Shown in pieces: positions 20,913 to 31,690 of a stretch of DNA of 64,000 bases. The position numbers and the translations under genes were made by a program. This stretch comes from Paragorgia papillata (lineage: Eukaryota > Cnidaria > Anthozoa > Scleralcyonacea > Coralliidae), in NCBI GenBank assembly GCA_035771165.1, contig JAWNZC010000216.1, positions 2,007,501 through 2,071,500 on the forward strand, written 5' to 3'. A model generated the notes under the pieces. It made no database searches. It was not told the origin of the DNA and saw only the letters and a program-made list of their open reading frames with translations. Within the stretch, counting starts at the first letter, position 1, and each line of letters starts with the position of its first letter.

Positions 20913-21729
20913 TACAGGGTGTCCCCAAAAAAATGCCCTCCATCCGTTTTTGTACTGCATCTTCTTAAATTTAGGTACAGGAAGTAAATTTTTATATCAC
21001 GCCGAAAGCCCATCACTCCTTCTTTGTTGTGTGAAATTTTCAGAGCTAAATAGTTATCTACTCGCTTCCTGGAGTCATTTAAAGAGGCAACATCAAAATT
21101 TGAACTTGTCCAAGTTATGCAAATTATCTATGCTACCTACAGATTTGGAAAAATACAGGGTGTCCCAAACAAATGTCGCCCATGCCATTTTTGACCACAG
21201 CTTTGTTTGAGTGCGGAATACAAGTTTGAATACATATGCATGTGAAAACTGACCACAGGGGAATAAAGTTTGATTCCAAATGAAGCAATGCGGCATCAAA
21301 TCATGTGGGGTTCCTTGGGGGTAATAACAATGCTCATGAGAGTTCCATGCACATGTTTGCCATGTAGGCAGAAGTGCACTTTACTTCATCCGTCTTAAGA
21401 TGGTTGGACAACAATTCACTCCCGAGGAAAGAGCATTCATGGTACTTTCCTATCATGAAACAAGAAGCCCAAAAAGGACAAGGGAAGCCTTTAGGAGAAG
21501 ATTTCCAAATCTTGACGTAGCATACATAATTTGGACAAGTTCAAATTTTGATGTTGTCTCTTTAAATGACTCCAGGAAGCGAGTAGATAACTACTTAGCT
21601 CTGAAAATTTCAGACAACAAAGAAGGAGGGATGGGCTTTCGGCGTGATATAAAAATTTACTTCTTGTACCATAATTAAAGAAGGTGCACCTCATAAATGG
21701 ATGGGGGCATTTTTTTGGGACACCCTGTA
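20913..21729. mobile_element. Mariner-like composite relic (TA-flanked, CAGGGTGTCCC ends)
   Basis: Outer ends TA-CAGGGTGTCCCCAAAAAAAT at 20913 and the inverse at 21707-21729, TA at both sides. A second internal 5' end (TACAGGGTGTCCCAAACAAA) starts at about 21154 and leads into a truncated transposase. The segment 20915-21145 is an inverted copy of the 3' half (about 21525-21727), so the structure is a fusion or foldback of two partial copies. Confidence 0.75.
21400..21678 (+). pseudogene. Truncated mariner-type transposase N-terminus
   Basis: MVGQQFTPEERAFMVLSYHE and the following REAFRRRFPN form the helix-turn-helix start typical of mariner-like transposases with a DUF4817-type N-terminus. 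Coherent similarity ends after about 41 residues, where the sequence jumps to the 3' terminal region. The catalytic DDD/E domain is absent. Confidence 0.6.
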
Positions 21730-21736
21730 TAAATGT

Positions 21737-21885
21737 AATACATCCAACACGAGTCAGCGTTCTTCCTCTGATTTCTAAATACAGCCAAGCAGGTTGAGAA
21801 TACGAGGCGAAGCGGAGTTTAACTTTTTTTAATCAGCTTGGCTGTATTTAGACATCGGAGGATGAACACTGACGAGTGTTGGATA
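21737..21885. mobile_element. Hairpin MITE
   Basis: Left CCAACACGAGTCAGCGTTC and AAATACAGCCAAGC; right GCTTGGCTGTATTT and GAACACTGACGAGTGTTGG. It lies directly beside the mariner relic. Confidence 0.65.
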
Positions 21886-22179
21886 TAGCTTCTCAAACGA
21901 ATCTATATTTTAAAAGAAAATCGACCTCAAAGATTGCTAAACTTGACCATAATCTTTCCTCGGTTTCTAAATACTGATTAAATATTGATTTCTTTTGAAT
22001 TTTCCTCATGAATTATAAAAGAATTTGAGAGTAGTATGTAATATTAATTGTGATATAGCTGACATTTACTACTGGATGCATGGCTTAAGTATTTCTCTTC
22101 AAGCTAATTGAATTCTCTAAAACCTTCGGCCCACTGCCTTCCCCCAAAAATTTAAAACAACGTTAAATGCACAGCGTCA

Positions 22180-23065
22180 GGTACAAAATTACCTGGCGCT
22201 ATACCTGAAGTAAAATCATCTGGTGTTAGACAGAGTAAAACAATAAAGGGACTATTTTTGGCCAGCTCAGGCAGGAATGGGTTAATCACTTGTTAACTCA
22301 TTGCTGCCTAGGATGGCTGAGGGTTCTCTCTTTGATGAGTAAAATCATCTGGTGTTAGACAGAGTAAAACAATAAATGGACCATTTTTGGCCAGCTCAGG
22401 CAGGAATGGGTTAATCACTTGTTAACTCATTGCTGCCTAGGATGGCTGAGGGTTCTCTCTTTGATGAGTAAAATCGTCTGGTGTTAGACAGAGTAAAACA
22501 ATAAAGGAACCACTTTTGACCAGCTCAGGCAGGAATGGGTTAATCACTTGTTAACTCATTGCTGCCTAGGATGTCTGAGGGTTCTCTCTTTGATGAGTAA
22601 AATCATCTGGTGTTATAGACAGAGTAAAACAATAAAGGGACCATTTTTGGTCAGCACAGGCAGGAATGGGTTAATCACTTGTTAACTCATTGCTGCCTAG
22701 GATGTCTGAGGGTTCTCTCTTTGATGAGTAAAATCATCCGGTGTTAGACACAGTAAAACAATAAAGGGACCATTTTTGGCCAGCTCAGGCAGGAATGGAT
22801 TAATCACTTGTTAACTCATTGCTACCTAGGATGTCTGAGGGTTCTCTCTTTGAGAAGTAAAATCATCTGGTGTTAGACAGAGTAAAACAATAAAGGAATC
22901 ATTTTTGACCAGCTCAGGCAGGAATGGGTTAATCACTTGTTAACTCATTGCTGCCTAGGATGTCTGAGGGTTCTCTCTTTGACGAGTAAAATCATCTGGT
23001 GTTAGACACAGTAAAACAATAAAGGAACCATTTTTGGCCAGCTCAGGCAGGAATGGGTTTAATAA
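22180..23065 (-). repeat. Family-Y hairpin tandem array, about seven units of about 126 bp
   Basis: Minus-strand core TTTACTCTGTCTAACACCAG followed by ATGATTTTACTCA. The arms TTAACTCATTGCTGCCT and AGGCAGGAATGGGTTAA are complementary. Units differ by a few bases. The minus-strand core differs from family X at only six of 33 positions. Confidence 0.85.
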
Positions 23066-23700
23066 CTTTCAAAATAAAATTATTTGTATTTAAACTACTA
23101 GAAAACAAACAACTGTCATATATGCGAGATATAATTCTTATTAAAAACAGACAAAATAAATTACTATAAATATCTATTCCTATAGTTTGATGTGTGTGTC
23201 GCCAAGATTCCATGTAAATATTTATCATTTGGAATAAAAATGTTGTCGTATTAAAATTAATGTAATCACATATAATTATAGCAAAACAGCTGACATTTTC
23301 TCAAGGAAAATTTTGAGTGTAGAATATATACATTATAAGACCAAACCGAGATTGTATATCAATATCTGTAATCGGCTTTATGACCAGAATAATCAAACTT
23401 TTTGCCACGAAATGACTGATTTATGAACACTGCCTGAATAAAATCGAATACTTGAGATGAATAATCACAGTTTTAATGAAAAAATATTATATCCGCTCGT
23501 GAACTAGAATGCATGCATGACGAAAGTTTCGGACGTTAACTAACTGTATCGATCTTGTATCGATCATTCCATTGAATTATTAAATATATCCAGAGTTTAG
23601 AAGATTAACAACAATATTTTTGGTTAATATACATGTATACAGCAAGAATATGCGATCATCCCGTGATGACAAATGGTAGTAACTCGTCGTTTTGTTTCAG
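23066..23700. other. Intergenic, SINE fragment only
   Basis: A piece at about 23293-23375 (AAATTTTGAGTGTAGAATAT, AAGACCAAACCGAGA) matches the SINE at 30460. The rest is AT-rich with no recognisable feature. Confidence 0.4.
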
Positions 23701-23913
23701 TTCATATGCCGTTCATCGCATTCGTTGTTCAGATTTCTTGAAAAGCCCCTGTTGTAATATGTTGTGACAAATTCACAACTACTAGCAAAGTTCACAAAGT
23801 TTTTGAATTTTGTACTATAAGGAGTTTTCATCAATAAACCATTTGAAGGCAAAAAGTTTGAATGTTTTGAACGTCAAACATTCTGCTAAACAGAAACAAC
23901 GTCTTCAGAAGTG

Positions 23914-24354
23914 TTAAATAAAAGAAAAACGTTCGTTGAGTCCGTGAGGATGAATGGTACCAAAAAATGAGACGCTTTTCTAGTCTTTTGCGGCTGTCAT
24001 TACCGCCAGAAATGGGTGAGATGGCACAAACTTTCATGTCTGAAATACAATGGTTGGCACTATTAAAATGTCGGGCGACAGGCTTGTCAAGATCATTGTT
24101 CCTCACAGAACGAAGATGTTCAGCAAACATGTCAGATAAACGTCTGCCAGTTTCACCGATGTAAAGCATGCAACATTTATTGCAAGAAATACAGTAAATG
24201 ATGTTGGAAGAGATGCAAGTAAAATTATGCTGAATAACAAAATTAGATTTAGGTCCCAAAATACATGTAGCGGAGTTAAGAAAGGAACACGTGTAACAAC
24301 GGGTACGGGAGCAAGAAAAGGTACCCGCTGGTGCCAGTAGATTTTTTGAAAAAT
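23914..24354 (-). pseudogene. Penelope-like element, C-terminal GIY-YIG endonuclease relic
   Basis: On the minus strand: a Cys-rich linker (SKNLLAPAGTFSCSRTRCYTC), then IIYCISCNKCCMLYIGETGR, FAEHLRSVRNND and KPVARHFNSANH. This is the GIY-YIG endonuclease of Penelope-like retroelements with its Y, Y-I-G, R and H landmarks. Near 23962-23967 the frame shifts in a T run; the other frame completes the expected HPHGLNERFSFI and TAA (23914-23916). The reverse transcriptase is missing: the relic stops at about 24354, where family-B repeat begins. Dead copy. Confidence 0.8.
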
Positions 24355-24460
24355 CGCTCGAAACATTAGACTCCTACGTTCTCTGTTTCGGCAGTATATC
24401 AAACCTTACTATATTTCGATTGTTGTTTCAACACTGCCTACGCAGCACACTACTTTTATT
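24354..24460 (+). repeat. Family-B repeat joined to the Penelope relic
   Basis: CGCTCGAAACATTAGACTCC, TCTGTTTCGGCAGTATATC, and CACTGCCTACGCAGCACACT to TTTATTTCACT. It is contiguous with the endonuclease relic, linking family B to Penelope-like elements. Its 3' part resembles the 120-bp family (CACTGCCTACACAACACTCT). Confidence 0.7.
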
Positions 24461-24692
24461 TCACTATCTGATTACAAGAGTTTAATTCTCCCTTCTTATA
24501 AAACAAAAGCAAGCGGCGTGCGAAAATAACTGCCAAAGACAGTTGTTAAAAAATGAGACGCATGCGCAGCTGCGCGCAGAAACTCGAGCGCTTCCCTATA
24601 GCAACTGGCCATAAAGATGGAATCATTATTGTGTGGACAGTGCACACAGGTGGAGAATAATGATATTAGGTGATATATACTTAACTTGGCCA

Positions 24693-25182
24693 TGTACACG
24701 CGTAAAAATCTCGCAAGTTGTTACAGCATTGTTGCCTGAACAATGCTGTAACAACTTGTTGACATATGTGAACAACATTGGTAAATGAACAACATTGTTC
24801 ATCATTGTTTCAACAAGTTGTTACAGCTTGATGAAATAACAACCGTTGTTCACGCATGTTGTGACAACCGAAGAACGTGTTGATACATCAACCATGTTCA
24901 CTATTGTTGTAACATTGTTGTTCATCGTTGTTACTTCGTCATGCTGTTACAACATGTTGTATCATGTGCGAACAACGTTGTTGGCTATAAAAAATGTGCT
25001 GTTGGAACAACTTGTTCATGACTATTGATTTATCCGTGAACAAGTTGTTCGAACCATAAGTGAACAACTTGTTGACAACTTGTTCACGGCGAGCAGCACA
25101 ACATTGTTCACGGCGAGCAGCACAACATTGTTCACGCCTGTTGACAACCGTGAACAAGTTGTGCGTGTTTACGCGTGTAGCT
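24693..25182. mobile_element. Palindrome-rich TIR element (TACACGCGTAAA ends)
   Basis: Ends TACACGCGTAAAAATC at left and TTTACGCGTGTA at right. The interior is packed with AACAACTTGTTG and ACAATGTTGT palindromes and a direct duplication GGCGAGCAGCACAACATTGT (25087-25130). Confidence 0.65.
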
Positions 25183-25220
25183 CAGTCGATAGAGCGTCAG
25201 ACTAGTAAACTGGTGACTTA
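25170..25220 (+). other. tRNA-Thr-like half-gene relic
   Basis: GTGTAGCTCAGTCGATAGAG is a tRNA D-arm. The following CTAGTAA resembles an anticodon loop with AGU (Thr). The T arm and acceptor 3' side are absent, so this is a relic. Confidence 0.35.
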
Positions 25221-25384
25221 TTGAATGATCTTGGCTGGGAAAGACTAGCTTAAGAATATAGAAGAATTACACCACTTGCTAGTACGTTGATGTTTAAAAT
25301 TTACAACAACCTTTCTCCATTGTATTTGAAAAAAAATTTAGCAATACATCTAGTGTACATTCTTACAATCTCGTTCCCTTTTCT

Positions 25385-25580
25385 GTCCGAATCGGTCTTT
25401 AGTTTTTTATTCTGGCTAACGCCAGACGATTTTGTTCACCTCTGGGGAAGCCCTCGGACAGGAATGAGTTATAAACTATCTCTCTAACTCTTTCCTGTCC
25501 GAATTGGTCTTTAGTATTTTATTCTGGCTAACGCCAGACGATTTTATTCACCTCTGGTGAAGCGCTTGGACAGGAGTGAG
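25385..25580 (+). repeat. Family-Z hairpin repeat, two units
   Basis: Core TTATTCTGGCTAACGCCAGA followed by CGATTTTATTCAC or CGATTTTGTTCAC. The arms CTTTCCTGTCCGAAT and GACAGGAATGAGTT are complementary. It ends immediately before the EGF-like exon relic. Confidence 0.75.
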
Positions 25581-25597
25581 TTTGGAGCCAAATGCAG

Positions 25598-26091
25598 GCT
25601 TTAAGTGTGAATGTGAGATTGGGACGAAACTGGACCAAGATGGAATCTTGCGTGCATAGATGCCTTTAAAGAGGGTAAGTTATCCACATTTAAACAGCAA
25701 ACATCATGAATTGGAGTTGATTGACAAGAGTTTGTATGAGAGTTGTACGACTCTCGTTGCTCCAGGTCAAACCAAAATGAAAGTCGATGAGAGTTGGGTG
25801 ACAGAAGTTTGTATGAGAGTTGTTATACGACTGTCATTGCTCCAAGTCAAACCAAGATAAGAGACGACGAGAGTTGATATTTTTTACAAAAATAGTCATA
25901 TATGTATATTGGTTTCCAAATCTTTTAGAATTTTTTATGTTGGCGGATGCTGATGCCGCTAAGATTTACCAACTTCAGACCGATGAAATCAATGTTGAGC
26001 CGTTTCCCATCAAGTTTATTGCAAACCTTAGCCGACCATTTGCTCTGGAGTTTGATCCAGTCGAAGACAGAGTATACTGGACGGACGTCAC
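25598..26091 (+). pseudogene. LDL-receptor-family EGF + YWTD exon pair, frame-broken
   Basis: Exon a (25598-25674, perhaps starting further upstream) reads GFKCECEIGTKLDQDG in one frame, then CIDAFKE in another: one base is missing near 25640-25655. A symmetric phase 1-1 EGF exon would be 78 bases; this is 77. Exon b (25929-26091, TTTTAG acceptor, CAC/GTAATA donor) continues FFMLADADAAKIYQL to SRPFALEFDPVEDRVYWTDV, a clear LDLR class B (YWTD propeller) start. The a-b junction (phase 1) is consistent. I found no neighbouring exons, so this looks like a stranded fragment of an LRP/LDLR-type gene. An assembly or base-calling indel is the alternative. Confidence 0.55.
25690..25865 (+). repeat. 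Short tandem duplication between the EGF and YWTD exons
   Basis: TTTGTATGAGAGTTGT through GCTCCAGGTCAAACCAA at about 25731-25775 recurs with changes at about 25809-25857, within the putative intron. Confidence 0.5.
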
Positions 26092-26924
26092 GTAATACAT
26101 CGTAGAATAATCTGTACTAGAATAATCTCTCTAAGCAAACCCATGATAGCCAGAGAGCTAAGTTACACGACTTCTTTGAAACGTGCAGCGCCATTTTTGC
26201 ATAAAAAATATATTTTATTGCAGTGGGAGTGTTATTACAGGCTGCAATTTGTTGCGTAACGTTTCAAAAAGTAGAAACTGCTTCTACTCTCTCTGCATGC
26301 AACTCGCAACGCAAATTTTCGCCTGCGAGACTAGTTGGAAATAAGGAGTGTCATACGGAGCAACCTTCCTTGGAACTTGCAATGCACTACACCATGCGTG
26401 GGTTGCAAGTAGGAAAGAAATGCCTTGTGTAACACAACCGTTAAAGTGCATATAAATCCAAATTTTTATCATCTGAATACGTTATACATAGAGCAAACAG
26501 TTGTTCAGTGAAATATTTTTTTAATTGGAGCTATTCTTCAATGTTGTTTGGCGATTCGCATTTCTAGTATGGTAATGAGATGACGTCTATGTAGGCATTT
26601 GGCTTTCTTTCTCTTTTTGGCAACATAAACTACCTGAGAATTTTTGTGGAAAAACTCGTACAATATGGAACATGTTGTTCAAACACACCACTAATGGAAG
26701 AATTGGGTCATGTCACTCCTGCAAATAAATATTGTATAGATAATGATGGCTACTTTGGCGTCATCTCATATTCTCATTACCATTTTGAAAACAACAATCT
26801 GATTCTCTATATTAAAGCAATAAAGGTTGCTCCAATCTAAAAAATATTCCGTTGTTCAACTATTTGCCAAAGGTAGAACGTATTTAGATGATAAAAAATG
26901 TGGGGTTATATGCACTTTTAAAAA
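26092..26924. other. No gene recognised
   Basis: Searched by eye for the next YWTD exon. The AG at about 26222 is not followed by propeller-like sequence. Short frames (26223-26432, 26646-26840) carry no motif. Confidence 0.4.
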
Positions 26925-27700
26925 CTCATTAATCAATTCATGAGGAAAATTCAAAAGAAATTAAAGTTTAATCAGTGTCTTTATACGTGATAAAGATACC
27001 TCCTGATTTACATAAACTTTAGCTTTGATTTTCTCGGCTTAGACAAGGTTATTTTTCAAACTTACTACGCCAATCAACTTACCAAGTGGTTCGTTTTTGA
27101 AGCCGTTCAATAAACTCGCAGTTCGTGTTTTATCAGATATAAAAACACTCGGCTTCGCCTCGTGTCTTTATATCTGATAAAACACTCCTGCTCGTTTATT
27201 AAACAGTACTTGACGAAAATTCAAAAGAAATGAATGTTTAATCAGCATCTTTAAATACGGATAAAACATTGATTAATAAAACATCAATGTTTTATCAAAG
27301 TTAATAGGCACTAGTGGCTCAAATTCAGCTTTTTCTGAGTTAAAATGATCTTATTTAACCTCTTCTACGACTCTTAAACAAAGTGTTCATCATTTACACT
27401 TACAATTTGATAAGTAAATTAAATGCCCATAAAGATCGGCCGCTCATATTTTAACTATTACTTAAAAAAACTCATTAATAATTCATTAGAAAAACACAAA
27501 GAAAAATCATAACCGTATCGTGGTTTTATATGTGATAAAACATTCTCCTGATTTACATAAACTTTAGCTTTGATTTTCTCGCCTTAGACAACGTTATTTT
27601 TCAAAATTACTACGCCTACGAACTTACCAAATGGTGATCGTTTTTAAAGCCATTCAAAACACTCGCAGAACGTGTTTTATCAGATCTAAAACACTCAATT
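26925..27700. mobile_element. Family-D MITE copies, three adjacent partial copies
   Basis: Repeated landmarks: ACTCATTAATCAATTCATGA, CTCGGCTTAGACAA, TTACTACGCC, TTTTATCAGATATAAAAACA and CTCGGCTTCGCCTCGTG with inverse ATATCTGATAAAACACTC. The block 27040-27212 is almost identical to 31510-31690. Confidence 0.65.
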
Positions 27701-28318
27701 CAATTCAATTCAGATCAGTTCAATTGAATTCAATGCAATGCAATGCAATGCAATGCAATGCAATGCAATGCAATGCAATGCAATGCAATGCAATGCAATG
27801 CAATGCAATGCAATGCAATGCAATGCAATGCAATGCAATGCAATGCAATGCAATGCAAATCAATGCAATGCAATGCAATGCAATGCAATGCAATGCAATG
27901 CAATGCAATGCAATGCAATGCAATGCAATGCAATGCAATTCAAATCAAATCAAATCAATTCAATTCAATTCAATCCAATTCAATTCAATTCAATTCAATT
28001 CAAATCAAATCAATTCAATTCAATTCAATTCAACTCAACTCAATTCAATTCAATTCAAATCAATTCAATTCAATTCAATTCAAATCAATTCAATTCAATT
28101 CAATTCAAATCAATTCAATTCAATTCAATTCAAATCAAATCAATTCAATTCAATTCAATTCAATTCAATTCAACTCAATTCAATTCAATTCAAATCAAAT
28201 CAAATCAATTCAATTCAATTCAATTCAAATCAATTCAATTCAATTCAAATCAATTCAATTCAATTCAATTCAAATCAATTGAAATCAAATCAATTCAATT
28301 CAATTCAATTCAATTTAT
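27687..28318 (+). repeat. Pentanucleotide satellite: (CAATG)n then (CAATT/CAAAT)n
   Basis: About 41 CAATG units (27731-27938) change abruptly to CAATT with interspersed CAAAT units (27939-28316). The Met-Gln-Cys-Asn-Ala and Ile-Gln-Phe-Asn-Ser frames are repeat translation. Confidence 0.97.
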
Positions 28319-28504
28319 TTCATTTCACTTCACTTCATTAAACTCATTCCTATCGCTTTTAATCCTTAGTTTTCTTAGTAATACTTGTTGTAATATAATT
28401 GTAATTATTATTCTTATTTCTATTTTTGCATGTTTGATGTTCTTTGATACCATATATCATATGCTGTATTTGTAATCGGGTGACCATTCTTGAGGGAATC
28501 TTGA

Positions 28505-28820
28505 ATTCTGTTTATGGGTGTTGGTGGCACAGTGGTTAGTACACGTGCCTTTCACCTCTGCGAGCTGGGTTCGATTCCTGCACGGTGCAGTTATCTGATT
28601 AAAATAATTCACCTTGGCCGCATGTGAGAAGAGTGCTTCCAGTTTAACTCTACCAAACACCACTGGTTTCCTCCGGGTACTCCGGTTTCCTCCTGTAGTA
28701 ACACTGGACCAATGAGGGTGGGCCCTTACTGGACCTCTGAGGATAACAGTTTAGATATAACTGCTAGAGTTATCCAGTATAAATAAGGTTAGTTTAGTTT
28801 AGTTTAGTTTAGTTTATGGT
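28505..28820 (+). mobile_element. tRNA-derived SINE with (TTTAG)n tail
   Basis: The tRNA-like head has A box TGGCACAGTGG (28524-28534) and a perfect B box GGTTCGATTCC (28568-28578). The body contains TCCGGGTACTCCGGTTTCCT (about 28673-28692), followed by a tail GGTTAGTTTAGTTTAGTTTA (about 28787-28816). It looks complete; the core sequence is shared with the 5S-headed SINE at 39570. Confidence 0.8.
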
Positions 28821-29330
28821 ATACCCTAATACATTCAATTGTTTTTGTAATACATAATTGATATGTATTGAATTTTAATAAATCTAAATCTAAAAATCTA
28901 AATACACTTCACTTCATTCCGTATCGTTTCATTTCATTTCATCTCATCTCTAATCACCGCCCAATATCAACACAATCTAGTTTTATTATATGGAGAAGAG
29001 TATTTTACTAGCAACTAAAATACTCGTAGAATCCATATTTCACTACATGCGGGAACCGAGTGGCGTATTTCTCGTATATGTAACGCTCGCGAGTGACATA
29101 TCGACAAATCAAAGTTTACGCCATTTGCCGTAAGTTTCGAATCAAGTAAATTTGAGCCAGTAACTTCTCTTAATTCAGTTTTTCACGTAAAATGACGTAT
29201 TCGAATAAGCTGTTGTATTTTTCATTTGTATTTTCTAAAAGTTTTAGGTCAAGCAGTTGTAGTTTTTGCATTAAACTCAGTTTATCAACATCACTTCCAC
29301 GCATAATTTCATTGTCCATATAATAAATAG
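28821..29330. other. Intergenic, nothing recognised
   Basis: A direct motif (AATCTAAATCTAAAAATCTA) and AT-rich DNA; no coding or RNA signal. Confidence 0.4.
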
Positions 29331-29332
29331 AA

Positions 29333-29462
29333 CATTACACGGTTGCTCAAAGATATGGATTTTATGTTCTCGTGGCAAGAGCAATATCTCACTCGTTAGC
29401 TGCGCTCACTCGTGAGATATTGTCCTTGCCAATCCATATCTTCTCGCCACCGTGTAATATCC
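29333..29462. mobile_element. Hairpin MITE (ATTACACGG ends)
   Basis: ATTACACGGTTGCTC and GATATGGAT at left are mirrored by ATCCATATC and GCCACCGTGTAAT at right. Centre CAATATCTCACTCGTTAGCT and inverse ACTCGTGAGATATTG. Confidence 0.65.
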
Positions 29463-29748
29463 CCTTTTTATTAATTTTGTTTTCGTAGATCCAATTATAG
29501 TCTAATTCAAATATCTTTCAAATATCAAAGCGGATTTTTGTTATCTGTTCAACGTACAGCCATTTCCTTTATCAAAACAGCTTAAATATTCATATTTTTT
29601 ACGTAAAGTATCATAAAAAATCACCGAAAACATCTCTCCTTTCTCTGTGGAAGAGTTTGACTACAGACAAGGCTAACAAACGAAGCCATTTTGTCCTACT
29701 TTGACATTCATCAAAGAGACCACATTGTAATTGTTTTGGAAATGTTAT

Positions 29749-30015
29749 TTAATATTCAAAATTACCAACAATAAATGGGGGAACGAATTTATTCCCACAG
29801 CAGGGAAGCGACAAAGAATTCGCCGACAACAATGCCAATAAGTGGACAACTACAGCGAGAAGAAAGATTGTGAAACGATGCAAGACCATCATGTATGAGT
29901 ATTCAACAAGGTCTGTGCTTTTCTGTATGTAATACGAAACACTTTCTGATACCCAAGCAACGAGATTTGATTCGAAAGATCGTTTGCTTAGAAAGGGCAG
30001 ACATTTGTCAATCAA
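29749..30015 (-). CDS. Hypothetical small secreted-peptide-like ORF
   Basis: An 88-codon minus-strand frame. From the internal Met at about 29892 it reads MMVLHRFTIFLLAVVVHLLA followed by LLSANSLSLPCCGNKF, which resembles a signal peptide and a short Cys-containing mature part. A possible donor (TTG/GTAATT) near its end would make it a first exon. No homology is recognised and the frame could be chance. Confidence 0.2.
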   Translation of the reverse strand: MIDKCLPFLSKRSFESNLVAWVSESVSYYIQKSTDLVEYSYMMVLHRFTIFLLAVVVHLLALLSANSLSLPCCGNKFVPPFIVGNFEY

Positions 30016-30394
30016 GGAAGGAACAAGATTAAGCTGTCTTGTGGTCGAAAACGCGGCTGGTTGAACAGCTGATAATTCAACTGCTGTTTAGTCAAGACTC
30101 AAGTGCTCCAGGGATTTTTTCAACAGCCTCTCTCGTGAAACCCAAACAAGAACGCCGACGAGGAAGACGGTCTAAGACGTCAGCAGTTTTGTAAGTCTTT
30201 GTCTGTGTTTTTAGTTGTTGCTGTAGTTGTTGTTAGGTGTTTAATACTTTGAAATACCTCACAGAGCTAGACTAAATTAGAAAGGGTTCATGACGAACGT
30301 GCATTCAGAGCAGTATTTAACACTAATGCAGATTCATACGAGGAACTGTTAAATAAATCAAAACTCCCCAGTCTCTATAATAGGCGTTTACAAG
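30016..30394. other. No gene recognised
   Basis: A possible 5' splice site (TTTTGTAAGTC, about 30187-30197) follows a GC-richer stretch and might mark a non-coding first exon on the plus strand. There is no supporting downstream exon. Confidence 0.25.
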
Positions 30395-30640
30395 ATTAAT
30401 TTATATATAAGTAATATTGGGCATTTCACTCGATTACATAGCATGTTCTAAGGATTTTGGGTGAAGGAAAATTCGAGTGTAGAATATATACATTTTAAGA
30501 CCAAACCGAGACCAGTTGCGAAAAATGCAACTACACAGGCCTTCCGGCAGGAATTGAACCCACGACCTTGCGATTCTAGGCAATGCTCTGACCACTGAGC
30601 CACGGAGGGCGTTGCCGAGAGCTTGATCGCGAGTTTTGTA
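30395..30640 (-). mobile_element. tRNA-derived SINE, minus strand
   Basis: On the minus strand: GCCCTCC acceptor-like start, A box TGGCTCAGTGG (30592-30602), B box GGTTCAATTCC (30550-30560), then GGAAGGC, which pairs with the start with one mismatch. The anticodon stem is imperfect (8-base loop), so a functional tRNA is unlikely. The body continues through AAACCGAGACC.. (as read on plus) to about 30395. Confidence 0.65.
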
Positions 30641-31500
30641 TAATATATAATTATATATAGGTATATGATATACAGTTACAGTAACAATAAACTTCTAAAA
30701 TTTTGTAAGATATTAAAGTTAAAACTGCGAATGATTTTAAGCAGAGCAAAGATTACAATTATATTACAGTTGTTTTCTACTAAATTCTGTAGGTTTTTTA
30801 TTCTAATGCAGTTCTTAAAACTTTATAAGGATGGTTTTTCTCTTTCATCGTGATTTAGTTTAGACCACAGATAGGGTCCAAAGTACCTTAAAGAGTGCTT
30901 ACCATACTGCACTGTGTTATAAGTAATAGATACAGCTCGGATGCGAATGCTGTATCTTTCTTAAATTACAAATGCATTTAAGTAATCAAGTTCACCAACT
31001 ATTTTGGGGATACGGTCTGTTTTAGGCGAGAAAATCGAAGCTAAAGTTTATGTAAATCAGGACGATGCTGTATCCGATTTACAACCACTGCTACGGTATT
31101 GATTTATTTTGTGTTTTCGTCATGAATTATTAATGAGTATTGTAACGTGGTCTATGAAAGTCTGCATTGTGTAGCGAATAACCCTTATCAATGTTCTCAA
31201 AAACCCTATTTCCATTACCTGGGCTTTTACCATTTTTTACTTTAAACATCAAAATTGCTATCTGTATATTAGTTAGAGTTTAGTTAAGTAATAAGTGTCC
31301 CCAGTTAGTTTGTTAAAACTAAATACATCTATAGACAATTTTTAATAAAGTTATTATTATGAAAATAGATAACCTTTACGGCCCATGGCCTTTGACTCAC
31401 AATAATTGTGAGAAAGGTACAAGTACTGCCAATAATTTTGCCAGTCTCACTAATAATGTCCACACTTATATGTCACTCTGCTTGTACGATCCCAAATATT
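30641..31500. other. Intergenic with a family-D fragment
   Basis: About 31020-31140 holds GGCGAGAAAATCGAAGCTAA, TTTATGTAAATCAGGA and TCATGAATTATTAATGAG, a family-D MITE end. Otherwise AT-rich with no coding signal. Confidence 0.45.
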
Positions 31501-31690
31501 ATTTTGCGTACTGGCTTAGACAAGGTTATTTTTCAAACTTACTATACGCCAATGAACTTACCAAGTGGTTCGTTTTCGAAGCCGTTCAATAAACTCGCAG
31601 TTCGTGTTTTATCAGATATAAAAACACTCGGCTTCGCCTCGTGTCTTTATATCTGATAAAACACTCCTGCTCGTTTATTAAACAGTACAT
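31500..31690. mobile_element. Family-D MITE fragment
   Basis: Near-identical to 27040-27212 (TTAGACAAGGTTATTTTTCA, TATCAGATATAAAAACACTC and inverse). Contains the hairpin CTCGGCTTCGCCTCG. Confidence 0.65.

Noticed and set aside
26223..26432. Next YWTD exon after 26091
   Set aside because: The AG at about 26222 is followed by sequence without propeller motifs and with similarity to dispersed TTGTTGCGTAAC-type repeats.
27631..28475. Gln/Asn/Cys-rich frames (MQCNA repeats)
   Set aside because: Pentanucleotide satellite read in five residues; appears in three frames and antisense.
30540..30610. Functional tRNA gene
   Set aside because: A and B boxes and acceptor ends are good, but the anticodon stem-loop has an 8-base loop and the T stem is poor; it continues into a SINE body.
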